Counted from the stretch's first letter, positions 20,470 to 32,397 are shown. The stretch: 64,000 nt of DNA from Gracilaria gracilis (GCA_030374805.1 JARGSG010000183.1:62001-126000); one strand, 5' to 3'. Numbers and translations are program-made. Notes: a model not told the origin generated them from the letters alone.

Positions 20470-21438
20470 TCACAGCAGAGCCGGAGGTCCCGTGGGTAAC
20501 TGCGGTAGAAGCGCGGCGTAATTGAAGGTAGCAGGCGCAATAGGCGTAGCGCCCACCGTGACGGGTGTAGAAGTGAAGGACTGCGAAATAGAGCTAAGAG
20601 CGGGGTGCGGCAACACGGAAGCGGGCGCAATAACGGTGGGCTTTCGCACAGATGGCGACGAAGGCTGGTTACACGGTTTGTGCTCATCCACAATGTCATG
20701 AATGTCGTGTATACTCTTTTTTTTGCGCTCGGTATCGGACTTTGCCTGCTTCAAGAAGTACTTTTGCGCGTGGGACTGGCATTGGTTGGAGGTTCTGGAG
20801 CCGACGTCGGCGGCAATCTCCATCCATTTGCCCTTTCCGTGGCGGCGCATGGCGCGCAGAAAGGAGCGGTGCTCCTGCGGTGTCCACGAGCGTTTGAAGC
20901 GTGCGCGCTGTGGCGGCGCGGCCATGTTGAGCACGGCGGCCTTGGTGGGCTTTGGGTGCGGCTGTGCGTTGGGCGCGCGCGGACGCTTTTGGGCGGCGTG
21001 GAACGGACAGGTGCCGATTCGTCCGCACAGACGTCCGCGCTGGTTGGCGACGCCGCACACGCGGTAGCCGCGGTTGTTGAAGGGCTGGCCGTTGACGAAG
21101 ATGACGTCGTGCGACTTGAGGCGCGGCGGCAGCAGCGACGGATGGATGGCGAGTGGTTGCGATTGTTGGGCGGGCTGCGCGGCGTTTGATTGTGGTGGTG
21201 GCGCTGTTGATTGTGGGGCTGTTGATTGTGGGGCTGTTGATGGTGGCGGCGCTGTTGACGGTGGCGGCGCTGTTGATGGTGGCGGCGCTGTTGATGGTGG
21301 CGGCGGCGGCGCTGTTGATTGTGGCGCTGTTGATGGTGGAGCTGTTGACTGTGGCGCTGTTGATGCGGGCGCTGAGGCGGGTGCTGTTGAGGCAGAAGGC
21401 GGCGCGGTGAACGCAGGCACGGGCGGCACGGCAGGCAC
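20470..21438 (-). CDS. MYB-SHAQKYF-type transcription factor
   Basis: A single MYB repeat RSWTPQEHRSFLRAMRRHGK ... WMEIAADVGSRTSNQCQSHAQKYF lies around residues 185-235, followed by a nuclear-type basic patch (DTERKKKS). Upstream is a Cys/His motif (RVCGV...LCGRIGTCPFH) that could bind zinc. The first 100 residues are a Ser-Thr-Ala-Pro repeat encoded by a minisatellite. The 5' end is unclear: this frame has no ATG before a stop near 21562, while an ATG at 21583 opens a different frame, so a frameshift within the repeat or an intron is possible. It ends in TGA. It is divergent from UGGT. The SHAQKYF class is known for DNA binding in plants and algae. Confidence 0.8.
   Translation of the reverse strand: MPAVPPVPAFTAPPSASTAPASAPASTAPQSTAPPSTAPQSTAPPPPPSTAPPPSTAPPPSTAPPPSTAPQSTAPQSTAPPPQSNAAQPAQQSQPLAIHPSLLPPRLKSHDVIFVNGQPFNNRGYRVCGVANQRGRLCGRIGTCPFHAAQKRPRAPNAQPHPKPTKAAVLNMAAPPQRARFKRSWTPQEHRSFLRAMRRHGKGKWMEIAADVGSRTSNQCQSHAQKYFLKQAKSDTERKKKSIHDIHDIVDEHKPCNQPSSPSVRKPTVIAPASVLPHPALSSISQSFTSTPVTVGATPIAPATFNYAALLPQLPTGPPALL
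21196..21380. repeat. 15-bp minisatellite within the MYB gene
   Basis: About a dozen variable copies of GGCGCTGTTGATGGT-type units, read on the minus strand as S-T-A-P-P/Q. Because units are multiples of 3 bp, the frame survives length changes. Confidence 0.75.
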
Positions 21439-21583
21439 GGCAGGCGTAGGCGATGAGAGCGGCGGCGTGGCCGTGAGCGCGCTGGCGGCGGCGGCCGTGG
21501 CGTCGGCTACGGCCGTGAGCGAGGCGGCACGCGGCTTGGCGGCGGCGGCGGCGTGGCGCGCGGCGATGATCGCGGCTGCTCAT

Positions 21584-21681
21584 CGCTCACGTTGATTGCT
21601 CACGGCTGTTGGAGCATCGCCGCCGCCTCCGCTGTCCGCCGATCGCCACCACCAGCGTACGCCCGCGGTCGCTTTCTCACA
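21584..21681. promoter_or_regulatory. short divergent promoter between MYB and UGGT genes
   Basis: Only about 98 bp separate the possible MYB ATG (21583) from the UGGT ATG (21682). CGCTCACG and GCTCACG recur as a direct repeat near 21584-21602. No TATA box is visible. Confidence 0.4.
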
Positions 21682-21720
21682 ATGCGCGCCGCGCGTTCCC
21701 CGTGCGCGTCGGCGCCGGCG

Positions 21721-21753
<33 letters not shown>

Positions 21754-24700
21754 GCGCTGCTGGCGGCGACGGCGTGCGCCCCGCGCTCGCTGCACGTCGG
21801 GCTACACGCGCCCTGGGCTACACGCGCCCGGCGGCCGAAGCGCTGGTGTGGCTGACGCGCGCCGTCTCGCCGCGGCTGTCGCTGCGCGCGCTGCAGCGCG
21901 TGTGCGCGTGGCGCGCCGACGCGCGCTCCGGCGACGCGCCGCCGCACGGGCGGCAGCTGGCGCGCGTGCTACGCGCCGTGGCGCCGCTGCTTGGCGACGG
22001 CCGCGCGTCCACGCGCACGCTGCAACGGCTGCTGCTGGCGCGCGCGCACTCGCCGCGCGTGGCCGCGCATCACGCCGCGGCGCGCGCAGCGCATCACGCC
22101 GCGGCGCGCGCCGCGCTGGCTGGCGCTTCGGCGTGGCCGCGCCGCCGCCGCCTGTGTTTGTGCTGGAGGGCGATGCGTCGCGCCGCAATGCGTCGCTGTG
22201 TCTGGCCGTGCTCGACGCCGATGCGCGCTGCGCGCGCCCTCTCACGCTGCGCGCCGATCACCACCACGATGGCGCGCCGCTGGCCGTGCTGGAGCCGCTG
22301 CCGGCCGAGCTGGTGCTGTCGCCGCACGCCGCGCCGCGGCTGCGCATCGTGTACGCCGACGTGCAGTCGCGCGCGTTTTGCGACTGGCTGCCGGCGCTGG
22401 CCGAGCTGGCGCATCGCCCGTCGCACCGCACCGTGTTGCGCTTCTGGGCTCCGCCCGAGCACACTGCCGCAGCCGCCGCCGCCGCCGCGCACGCGCCGTC
22501 GCTGCAGGCGTTTGCCGTGCACGCCACGCTCAAGAGCACCGAGTACAACGTCGTGGACGACCGCCTGTTTCGCACGCAGCTCGTCGAGCCGTGCGGCTAC
22601 GCCGCCACGCCGTGCGGCGCGCTTTCGCCGCCCCCGCGAACGCCGTCGAGTGGCCGCAGCACGCGGAGAAGCCGCCGCCCTTCACGCCGCTGCAGGCGCT
22701 GAGCTACATCTCGCGTGATGCGCGCGGCGATACGCGCGGCGATACGCGCGCCATGCTGCGCCAACTGCGTCTGTTTGCGGAGTACGCGCCGTCCGTCACG
22801 CGCTGCCACCGCTTTCAAAGCCACGCCGCGCTCAACGCCACGCTGCGTACGCAGCTGCGTCGCGCCGTGTCGCGTCTCAGCCGCGTCGTTGGAGACGCGC
22901 CGCTGCTCTTTATCAACGGCTGGTCCTTCGCGCCGCGCTCGCTGCTGCACGCGTCGCAGAACATGTTCCGCTGCCTGTCGGCTGTCTCCACTGCCGCTGC
23001 GGGTGCGCCGCCCCTCTTCAAGCCGCACACGGAGCCGCCGCTTGTGTTTCACCATCTGTACGCCGCGGAGCGCCGCCGTGACGTCAGTCTTCACGTCGAT
23101 TTGCGCATTGATCGCGTCGCGCCGGACGCTTTGGTGCGCTTCAATCACCTGCACTCCGATACACGCTACAAGGGCTGGGCGCCGCTTGATGTCGCGTCCA
23201 CGCAGCATGTCGAGTGCTTCGTCGCCGCCGTCGAGAGCAAGCGCGAAAACGCCGCCGCGTCCAACCGCAAGCGACATACTGACCTCGTCAAGGTGAAAGC
23301 GCACCATCTGTCGCTGCATCTGGTGCTGGATCCTGGCGACACGCAGCAGTTTGGCTACCTGTCCGTTCTGCAGTCTGTCATTCAAGCCGATCTGCCCATC
23401 CACGTTTCCATGCTGCTCGTGCCGAATGGCAGGACTTCGTCACTGGTTGCCGCCGCCTTCCACTACTTGCTGCGAATCAAGGGGCGCAAGACCGCCGTCA
23501 GGTTCCTCACCATGATCATCGAGATATTGGAGTACCTTGGAGCCTTTCAGCAGGTGGCCTTGTCTCAGCAATTGGTGGACATGGCGTATACACGAGTTAC
23601 TGCCAACTTTGACACTGACTACGCCTCCGCTGCTCATATTCTTGACCGCGACCAGCTCATAAAGCCCATTCTGGAACAGTCCCGCCGCTTTGCCGAACAG
23701 ATGAACCTGTTTTCTGATGCTGACCAAGGGGAATCCAATGGTGTGGAGGCGTCGACGATGGACGATGCACAAGCCCCAAACAGAAAGCTTTCCATGCTAT
23801 GTCTTCTAAACGGTATTGTGGTCCAAGACATAGCCTCTGACGTGGTTCCTCTAGCCCTTTCGGAGCAACAGCGTGTTGCCAAGCTTCTGGAGCACCAGCT
23901 GTCACGGCAGGCTATTTCAGAGGCAGAACGTTCATTCGATCGCTGGGTGTCTGTGGATCCGAGCCTCATCGTCGTTCGCCGCGTTGGAAGAGACTTGAAA
24001 ACAAGAGAGCGCCGCACACGCGTTACCACCAGTGATGACATTCTCCCGCCGATGACCGCCGGTAGCCTTGATGCCATTGATGCTATGCGCGAAGCACTAA
24101 CAAAAATCAACTACATCTCATCGTCCTCCGAGATAGAGGAGTATACCAACACGGTTTGGCTTGCCGCCATGGATCATACACTTGCCGAGTTTTTGAGAGC
24201 AAAACAAATCTTGCAACAGCTCGCTGCTTCGGACGTTGTGAGCAAGCTCAAAGCCCGAGTTGCGATTTTGGAACCAACTAGTGTTATAAACCATGAAGTT
24301 CTGGGGTGCTCAATAGCCGCTTCTTGTCTGGATGTCCCTGTTCTTTTCATCAATGGAAAACGGCTTCCTACTTCCCTGTTTCTCGAAGTGGACGATTTGG
24401 TGATACAACTCGCTTCGCATTTCGACAGTGAGGATAGATCGAATCTCCGCGACAATGACATGAGACTCCTTCATCGCCTTTACGCGAATGAGGTGTCAGC
24501 CGCTTGTGAAGAGTCGGGCGCACAGCGTGAGGAGATGGTCCCGTTTTCTACCGTTACGGCCGCTGTCAAGGAAAATTCTCACGAGGTTCTCTCGTATCTT
24601 GACCGTCTCGATGACGACAAGCGGCGCGCTACCCCTTTGTCTGTCCTTTCTGTCATCGATCCTTTGGATCCAGAAGCGTATATAGTCGCGTCGTTTTTGG

Positions 24701-26514
24701 ACGAGCTTCAAAACGTATATGACTCTGAGATCCTAAGCACGGATGTTGTTCTGGCCCCGAATGGCGGAACCTTGGAGAAAGAGCAGGAAGCTCCAGACAC
24801 TTATCGAAAGTTTGTCTTGCAAGGTCACCCAGCATTTGAAGAAGAAACTGGAAACCTTTTACCGCCCCGCGCTTCGTTCTTCGGTCTTCCTCAAAAGAGT
24901 GTGCTCACTGTAGCCGTTGAACCACCGAGGGCCTGGTTTGTTTCTTCGTACGCGACCAATTACGATATGGACAATGTTATCTTGGCAACACTTCCTGAGA
25001 ATTTGACCGAACTGCATGCCGAATATGAGCTGAAGAATCTCATTGTGGAAGGCTCTTGCTTGGATGAAAATGAGAGCCCTCCCCAGGGTCTCAAGTTATA
25101 TCTGGAGAACGATAACGGAGTTTCAGTGGATACTCTAGTAATGGCCAACTTGGGGTATTTTCAACTCAAGGTCCCTACACCTGGGCGGTGGAATCTTCGC
25201 CTAGCTCCTGGGCGAAGCAGCAAGATCTTCTCCCTAGTCCGCATGGAAATGTTCAAGGATTTCACGAAGACAACGTACATGGCGGGTGCGGACGGCCGAG
25301 TTGTAATACCTGTTCAATCGTTTGATGGCGCGGGGGGTATCCTTCTTCGAGTCAAAAGAAACGAAGGTATGGAGAGTATGTCTTTGTTGAATAGTGATGA
25401 AGACAAAGTGCAGAAGGAACCTGGTGCTGATGCAAGCATCCTCGAACACCTCCCATCTTCCATACTGAGCTTCTACAACAGTCGCATGAAGTCTCACCCA
25501 ACGCTCACCCTTGAACGTACAGCAGAAGATGTGAAGTATGACACTATTCATGTTTTCTCTGTTGCTTCAGGGCATTTATATGAACGTTTTCTGAAGATTA
25601 TGATCAGTAGCGTCACGAAACATGCGAGTCGCCCAGTGAAATTCTGGCTGCTAGAAAACTACTTGTCTCCGTCGTTTAAAAAGGTGCTACCTCTCTTCGC
25701 GTCGAGGCACGGTGCTGAAATAGGTATGGTTACCTACCGATGGCCTGGGTGGCTGCGAGCCCAAACAGAGAAGCAACGAATCATATGGGCATACAAGATC
25801 TTGTTTCTTGATGTTCTTTTCCCTTTGGACGTTGGGCGCATCATTTTTGTCGATTCCGACCAAGTAATTCGCGGGGATTTGGCAGAACTCATAGATATCG
25901 ATCTTAAGGGTGCACCATACGGGTATGTACCCTTCTGTGATTCTCGAAAGGAGGTCGAGGGTTATTGGTTTTGGAAGAGCGGCTTTTGGAAAGATACTTT
26001 GCAGGGTGCAAAGTATCGTATTTCAGCACTTTATGTAGTGGACCTCGATACATTCCGTGAAACTGCCGCGGGAGATACTCTATGCTCAATCTACCAAGGG
26101 TTGAGCGTCGATCCGAACTCTTTGGCGAACCTGGACCAAGACCTTCCCAACTATGCCTCATCGCCATCATCAATTGGAGGCTCTGTTCCAATATTTGATC
26201 TACCTGAAGAATGGCTGTGGTGTGAGAGCTGGTGTGATGATGAGAGCAAAGCAAGGGCAAAGGCGATTGATTTATGCAATAATCCAATGACAAAGGAACC
26301 CAAACTGTCTAGTGCGAAGCGGATCATAAGCGAATGGGTTGATTACGACAATGCTGCGAGTGATCTGACGGAAGAATTGTACAAATATCTACAATCTGAA
26401 GCTACCCCTAACTTGACGCCCGAAAACATAACATGCGAGGCATCTGCACCTAAACCGCAACGTGAGAAACCAACTCTTCCCTTAGCTGATAGTCAAATAA
26501 AGGAAGATCTGTGA
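21682..26514 (+). CDS. UDP-glucose:glycoprotein glucosyltransferase (UGGT)
   Basis: UGGT reglucosylates misfolded N-glycoproteins in the ER lumen, returning them to calnexin-type chaperones. ATG 21682 opens a signal peptide with a run of nine Leu. The long frame to 26514 contains the thioredoxin-like and beta-sandwich folding-sensor region and ends with the GT24 catalytic domain: IHVFSVASGHLYERFLKIM, WPGWLRAQTEKQRIIWAYK, the FVDSDQ DxD motif near 25850, and the LDQDLPNY segment. The last four residues, KEDL, resemble an ER-retention tetrapeptide. In the very GC-rich first kilobase, homology steps through three frames (signal peptide; PAAEALVWLTRAV; VFVLEGDAS...EYNVVDD; then the long frame), each step equal to a one-base loss. 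These may be sequence errors, short introns or real lesions. Confidence 0.9.
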
Positions 26515-26631
26515 CTGAGGTTTCTGCCTTCCAGACACATTGACACACACACAGACGGTTTGTTGTGGTCAGACAGCGGAGTTTCACATATTGCTCCGAA
26601 TGCATGATCGCACACAAACGCGACCTGTGCA

Positions 26632-26871
26632 TTATGTGTCCTTTTTCTTTCCGCCGTTCTTCGGCGGAGTGAGCTCTATTCTCTTAGATTCGCGAGCAGC
26701 CAAGTGTCGAGATGCTTCTTTTCTCAGTTCCGCCGCACGTTTCACTCGTTGCATCGCTCGCCAAACGCGAAGGTCCGCCCGAGCGCCGATAGCGTTGGTC
26801 ATGAGGTACAAGTAGAGGCTCCCCACATAAAGGCCAACCGGGCTGCCAAATATTGATCTTATGATGCCCAT
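26632..26871 (-). CDS. small membrane protein, hypothetical
   Basis: From an ATG at 26871 the 79-residue frame has one hydrophobic segment (VGLYVGSLYLYLMTNAIG) and a long basic helical tail ending KNGGKKKDT. It converges on UGGT with about 115 bp between stops. Its upstream region is replaced by the palindrome-ended repeat at 26907. I recognise no family. Confidence 0.45.
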   Translation of the reverse strand: MGIIRSIFGSPVGLYVGSLYLYLMTNAIGARADLRVWRAMQRVKRAAELRKEASRHLAARESKRIELTPPKNGGKKKDT

Positions 26872-26906
26872 TATGATGTTCCGACAGAAAGCAGAAAGTG
26901 GAGTTG

Positions 26907-27107
26907 CTCTATTTTGTGACAAACGCGGCTGCAGAGGAGAGACGATCGTGTTCGCGAGCGTTCAGTGCTCTAATACCCCACAGGGGTTGCTAACTTTACG
27001 GAGGTGCGTTGCTGATTTTCGGGCTGTAAATTACATGATTCGGGATCAATCTGGGCGTTGCTGAACTCAAAAAGTAGAAGATGGATCCATCTTCTACTTT
27101 TTGAGTT
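26907..27107 (+). mobile_element. palindrome-ended repeat element, copy A
   Basis: About 200 bp nearly identical to the reverse complement of 41769-42012. It starts CTCTATTTTGTGACAAACGC and ends in a perfect 44-bp palindrome centred on GGATCC (27064-27107). Compared with copy B it lacks an internal 37-bp stretch and the last outer arm of the palindrome (CAGCAACGC), being cut off where the WD40 frame begins. Confidence 0.75.
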
Positions 27108-27108
27108 T

Positions 27109-27804
27109 AGGGGCACGATTCGTGTGTGGAATGTGGAGAGCAGAGAAGTTGTGGGGCAGGCGCTGGTTGGACACACTGACTTTGTGGAATGTGTGGCGTG
27201 GAGTGTGGACGGAAAGCCAATTGTATCCGGTTCGATTGACAGAAGCGTGCGCGTGTGGGATGTGGAAGGCGGACAGCAAGTGGGAGCGGCGCTGGTTGGG
27301 CACGGCGGCTGGGTGCTTTGCGCTTCATGGAGCGCGGACGGCACACGTGTTGTGTCCGGCTCGAAGGACCGCTCCGTGCGCGTTTGGGACGTGAGCAGCG
27401 GACAGATTCTTGGACAGCCGCTCGTTGGTACGAATGGTGTGTATTGTGTGAGGTGGAACCGAAACGGAAGACAAATTGTGTCCGGATCATCGGACTGGAG
27501 CGCGCGAGTGTGGGCTCCGGGTGACAGCGGAGAGAGCGTTGCACAGGCGCAGTGCGGACACACAGCTCCGGTGATTTGCGTTACGCCGAACCGAAACGAG
27601 ACGCGTGCGTTGAGCGGTTCGGAAGACTGCACGGTTCGCATGTGGGATGTGCGAAGCGGAGCGGCGGTGGGAGAAGCGTTTGTTGGACACACCGCTGGGG
27701 TGCTTTGTGTTGCGTGGAGCCCGGACGAGCGGCGGTTCGTGTCGGGCGGCCAGGACAAGAGCGTGCACGTGGGGGACGCTGACAGCAGCGCGGCCGGGGG
27801 GTAA
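27109..27804 (+). pseudogene. WD40-repeat protein, 5'-truncated
   Basis: About five and a half WD40 repeats of roughly 42 residues, with strong internal identity: VSGSxDRSVRVWDV and VGxxLVGHxxxVxCVAW. The first repeat begins immediately after the palindrome of the upstream repeat element, and the open frame starts inside that element, so the original 5' end is lost. The last repeat decays (VHVGDADSSAAGG). WD40 blades form propeller scaffolds; a full propeller needs about seven repeats. The regular repeats resemble the WD arrays of NACHT/STAND-type proteins, but no NTPase domain is present here. Confidence 0.6.
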
Positions 27805-28006
27805 CGTTACCCTTGGTATATATAGATAGTACTTTTACGTATCATAACAAGGTACAGTAGCGTTTTAGCTTCGTAGAACGATCCACAGGGTTCATTTCTC
27901 TCAAGCTCCGTTCTTTTCGAGGAGATTGTGGTTATTGGAGCCTCTCAGAAGCTGCGTGCTCTCACGACCGTGCATTGCGACGAAGTAAGGTCGTCTACCG
28001 TTCACC
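27801..28006 (+). promoter_or_regulatory. candidate ligA promoter
   Basis: A TATATATAGA box at 27817-27826 lies 180 bp before the proposed ligA ATG, just after a perfect palindrome GTAACGTTAC (27801-27810). The ATG at 28007 has a strong CACCATGG context. Confidence 0.4.
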
Positions 28007-30713
28007 ATGGTGCATTTCGCAACCTTTGCTTGTCCATTACTTCCGCTACGACGCCAAGACCCGTACGCTTAACCGTGCGCGCAATAAGCAGAAAAGTGGC
28101 TGATATTCGGCACTATCCAGAAGGAACACACAAGGTGGGAGCGAGAAAGATCCGTGCCGACGAAAAGCGAAAAGCCCACCGCGAGGCTATCAGGCAACGC
28201 GATATTCCAAAAGGCTATCTTAGTCGCCCTGGAGCAGGAATCTATCCATATGGTCCAGTTGAACGTGGGGATGCCCAGCGTGAAGCAAGAGCGAACTATA
28301 TTGGTGGCAAGCCAGGAACGACTGAGGCCCTTTCCGATACACTAGCTTTCTTTCTGGTGGGGAGTGTGACATGATAATTGATAAATTGCGGGCTCAGTGG
28401 CTTGAAAGAGCTGAATATGAGGTTCTCGGCAAAGCGGTGAGACTCAACCAGGACGTTAGGTTTTTGTACAACAAGCCTATCGAGGAGATACAACTTTGTG
28501 ATGAAGTGTACTATGCAGACGACCCGATGCCTCGCATTTCAGATCAAGAGTACGATGAACTTGTCCTTCACATTCTTGAGCTCGAGAGATGCTTTCCGGA
28601 AATCACTCGCGATGATTCTCCGAGTCAAACAGTTGGACATGGAGCAGCCGCCCGCGCAACAAAGCTTGCTCTCGAAAACGAAGTTGCCGAAAGGGGTTAC
28701 GTTGATGCTCAAGACTCATTCTTTGCTACGGTCCCAGTCACTGCAAAGCGCTTCGCACAATGCAGGCATAGCGCTTTTATGTTTTCCTTGGACAAGGCAT
28801 ACACACATGCAGACTTAACCGCTTTCGTCAACCGAGCGTTAAAGGCCCATTCAGAGATTTCCGCCGAGCTGAAGATTGACGGCGTCGCATTATCACTCGA
28901 ATATCAAAACAGGGAGCTTTGTCGAGCGTTGACGAGGGGGACCGGGAGGGTTGGGGATGACATAATTGACAACGTTAGAGCATCTCTTGTAGGAAGAGGA
29001 GTTGTAAATAACATTCATGACACCACCGCTCCTGACTTTCTGATTGTTCGCGGCGAAGTGTACATTACAAGAGAAGACTTCGATGAAGTGAATGATTCTC
29101 TTGAAAAACAATACAGCAATCCACGAAATGCGGCTGCTGGTGCCCTGAAGCACAAGAATCCTCGTGAAGGGAAGGAAAGACGGCTTCGATTCATTGCATA
29201 TGAGTGCTTAACAAGAAGCCGTAAAGAAGAGAAAGCAGAAGGAGATGGTCGAGTCACTGCAGTCGTACACGAAACTCTTAACACTTTTGGTAGTCATGGC
29301 GAGACGTTGTCCAAGCTATCTGGATGGGGCTTTGGTAACATGCCTAAATGCAAAACTTGTGCTGATATAAGTGAAGCGGAAGCGTTTGCGATTCAAATTG
29401 AAGAAGAAAAACCTCAACTACCCATGGAGGTCGATGGTATTGTTTTCAAGTTTAACGATTCACGAGCGCGTGAAATGGCTGATCATACAGCTCGCGCCCC
29501 AAGAGGTGCGATCGCATATAAGTTCCCTGCTCAATCCACCAGGGTCACAAGGCTCAATGACGTGGTAATGCAGGTTTCACGAGGTGGCCTTATCACCCCA
29601 GTGGCCATTCTTGAACCTGTAAGGATTGGAGGTGCCTTGATGTCGAGAGCAACTCTTCACAATTTCGATGAAGTTAAGCGGCTGGGGATAGCAATTGGGG
29701 ACATGGTTCGAATAGAAAGAGGTGGTGACGTTATCCCTAAAGTGATTCAAGTTGAGACGCGCCTTGATGATCCAGGCAGAACGGAAGTAACTGCCCCTTC
29801 TCATTGTCCGTCTTGTGGGGCGGATCTAAAGCATGCTCGAGCCCCAAGAACTGGGGCTACTCTCATTGGATGCACGAATGATGAAAGTTGTACATCACAA
29901 ACCCTTGGGAAGTTGATTTATTTCTGTAGCCGAGAGGCGATGGACATTAGAGGTCTCAGCAAGAAGACAGCCGAGAAGCTTGTAGAGCCTGGAATCGTTG
30001 TCCTTTTGGCGCACTTGTTCAGAGTGACGCTTGATGATTTTCTCAATCTAGACGGTTTTGCGTTCAAGAGCGCTTCGCAGTTGTATGAGAATATCCAGGA
30101 GGCAGCATCGTCTAGAAGCTTTGAAAGACTTGTACTCGGATTAGGACTCCCTGGTGTAGACCGCCTGGTGCGAAGGCCCTTGCTTGGAAGATAGAATCGC
30201 TGTCAAATCTAATTGAAACAGCTGAGAGCGAAGACGCAATGGAAACATTTATGACGATCCCTAACTTTGCCGAAAGAACAGCCGAAGGTCTTCTTCAACA
30301 TCTAAAAAAAAAAGCAAACTCTCGATGAACTAAAAGCCATAGAGGTGCTAGTAACGCCGGGCCAGATTGTCGATGACGATCCCGACGAACCCGTAGGAGG
30401 TACCAGAAATGCTACCATCGCAGACCGCAATTTCGTTTTCACTGGGAAGTTCGTTTCTATCAACCGCCCAGAGGCGATGAAATGGATCCGAAGGTCTGGA
30501 GGATTCATCAAGAGCTCGGTAACACACAAGACGGACTACGTCATTTACGGTTTGGAGCCAGGTCAGAAACTTTTCAGGGCACAGAGAAGGAACATTCAAA
30601 TAATTCCGGAAGTTGAGTTCTTCTCTGTGTTTCAAGTGAGTCCTGACGAACAGGACCATCTTTCACTAGAACCAAATGACAGGAATGGTACGAAAACAAA
30701 AGGGAGGGAATAA
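28007..30713 (+). CDS. ligA: NAD+-dependent DNA ligase (LigA)
   Basis: Bacterial-type ligase that seals nicks using NAD+. From 28371 the frame shows domain Ia (RISDQEYDELVLHILELE), the adenylation motif ELKIDGVAL with Lys at 28872, RGTGRVGDDI, SNPRNAAAGALKHKNP, FKFNDSRAREM, the OB-fold, a four-Cys zinc finger (CPSCGADL...CTNDESC), helix-hairpin-helix repeats and a C-terminal BRCT domain (NFVFTGKFVS, about 30435-30630). The frame breaks twice: near 30160 (0 to +2) and at a run of ten A (30303-30312), which restores it. Upstream, ATG 28007 begins MVHFATFACPLLPLRR, a likely transit peptide, but it too needs a frame change to join the frame 27928-28374, and the link from there to the ligase body at 28371 is unresolved. 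Tandem neighbours are dnaE and mutS2. Lesions may be consensus errors. Confidence 0.85.
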
Positions 30714-30831
30714 AGTGACTTCAAGTTATCATTTTCGTTCTACAGAACATAGTTACAAATAGGGCAGAACTAAAAGGTTACCCCTGAGATGCAAAGCATA
30801 TCATTCTCAGTAGTTAAACCTCGATACAATA
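30714..30831. other. convergent 3' spacer
   Basis: About 115 bp between the ligA stop and the end of the minus-strand hypothetical gene. No signal is evident apart from A/T-rich runs. Confidence 0.3.
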
Positions 30832-32397
30832 TCATAGCCTCCTCAGGAGTCTTCTTGAGTGGCTCAGAAAACAATCCGCGATTTCCTGACTTTCATGCAA
30901 TGAGGGATAATGGGGTGCGGTGTATTTGGGGAACTTAACACGCGCTTCTTTGTATGCTACCTGAAACCTGGCTGTAACGTTGACCTTGGTTCCATCTGCA
31001 GTAGACAACAAACTCTTCACTTGCACATTCGAAATGCTCAACGATGTGTGACCTATCAAAGCGCATATGGACTGATGCATTATGCTCCCATAGAGCACCG
31101 CAGGGTCAGATATAGTGATAGAATCCGCTGAGACCACTCGAAGCTTGTCATCTGCAACTTTGAAAGCCCTGGCAACGCATACTAATGCCATTCGGTGCAT
31201 CGAACTTAAATTTGTCCTCCATCAGCATGGGTTTCATGACTTCCTTCAACGTTAGCAGCCAAAACATGCTTTGTAGAACGATTCTTAGACTGCTGCGATA
31301 CAACAACGTTTTGCTGCTCTCGTCTGTTACATGGATTGGAGACATCTTTAACTGCCCTATCCAAACACTTCGAAGTCGACCCAACAAGTTTCTGAAGTTT
31401 CTTAGTGGATATATTTAGGGGCTCCTGCTTCTCCCTTGAAAACAGCACAACGACTATCGGGCCGAAAGACCTAACTCGCTTTCGTCCGCCAGTTGGTTCA
31501 GTTTCCCGTACATCGATTAGTACGTACATACTTCTCTCTTCTACGAATGACAGCTTCCCAGTTACCCTCAACATCACATTCTTCTCCACGAGTTTCGAAG
31601 CGGATATGCCAGTAATTCCAGCAACAACGCATTCGCATCCCGAGTGATGACGAGCTACGTCACCCGCAAACAAGCAGACTGCGTCTAACAGACCTTCAAA
31701 TCCGAAAGAGTCAAAATCGACTAGCACTCCCTCCATGATATCTAAATCCAGGTGATGAACGGGTGCAGATTCATACGACTCTTGCGAGTGTGTGAATAAC
31801 AAGCTTTGACCGATGGAATTAGTACTGGTATCTGGTCGTTCGCTATCATCAGAGAAACGATGTGACTGAGCATTCGCTTCGAATTCAGATCGTTCTTGCT
31901 CCTCTACTGAATCCTGTTTCAAAGCGCTGAAGCTTTCGCTGTCAATCTTCGGTCGTGCTTCGGCAAGATGCTGCACCTGCGAATCGAGAGTAGTAGTATA
32001 CAAGTTTGCTTCAAGTTGGGCTCGAACTTGCTCATCCTCGCGTGGGGCAGTAAGAAGAGAAGACCTTGCCTCGTCCCTGTATCGTAGGAAAGAATCTGAA
32101 GGAGCAAAGTCGTTCATTCGTGGTCCGGCGCAGAAAACCTGTTCGGCAAAGGTGTCGCGCTTCGAAATCCACTTCATACTGTTGATCACTGCCTTCCTTT
32201 CTTTTGTTACTACTCCATCCCATGTCAGCCTCGCTGCATGAATGAATTGGGCGCTCACACCCTTGGACTCTCGTACTAATCACAGTTTCCGGTGATTGCC
32301 TCGTCGCACTCGCAAGTTCTTGTGTCTCCTTGTCCATAGGAATTGTGGTTGCGGAAGTATCCTGAACACTTAATGAAGACCCATAAAACTCTTCCAT
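30832..32397 (-). CDS. hypothetical acidic protein downstream of dnaE
   Basis: A coding-like minus-strand stretch in at least three frames: ATG 32397 (MEEFYGSSLSVQD), a main 350-codon frame (32258-31206), and a terminal piece (31200-30832) containing SADSITISDPAVLYGS. The joins near 32265 and 31200 require a frameshift or an intron. It begins only 50 bp after the dnaE stop on the same strand. Composition is Ser/Glu rich with a hydrophobic stretch around DSFGFEGLLDAVCLFAG. I recognise no family, so any link with replication is only positional. Confidence 0.4.

Noticed and set aside
20696-22718. Long overlapping Arg/Ala-rich frames on both strands around the MYB/UGGT start
   Set aside because: They arise from very GC-rich DNA lacking stop codons; only the frames with MYB or UGGT homology are supported.
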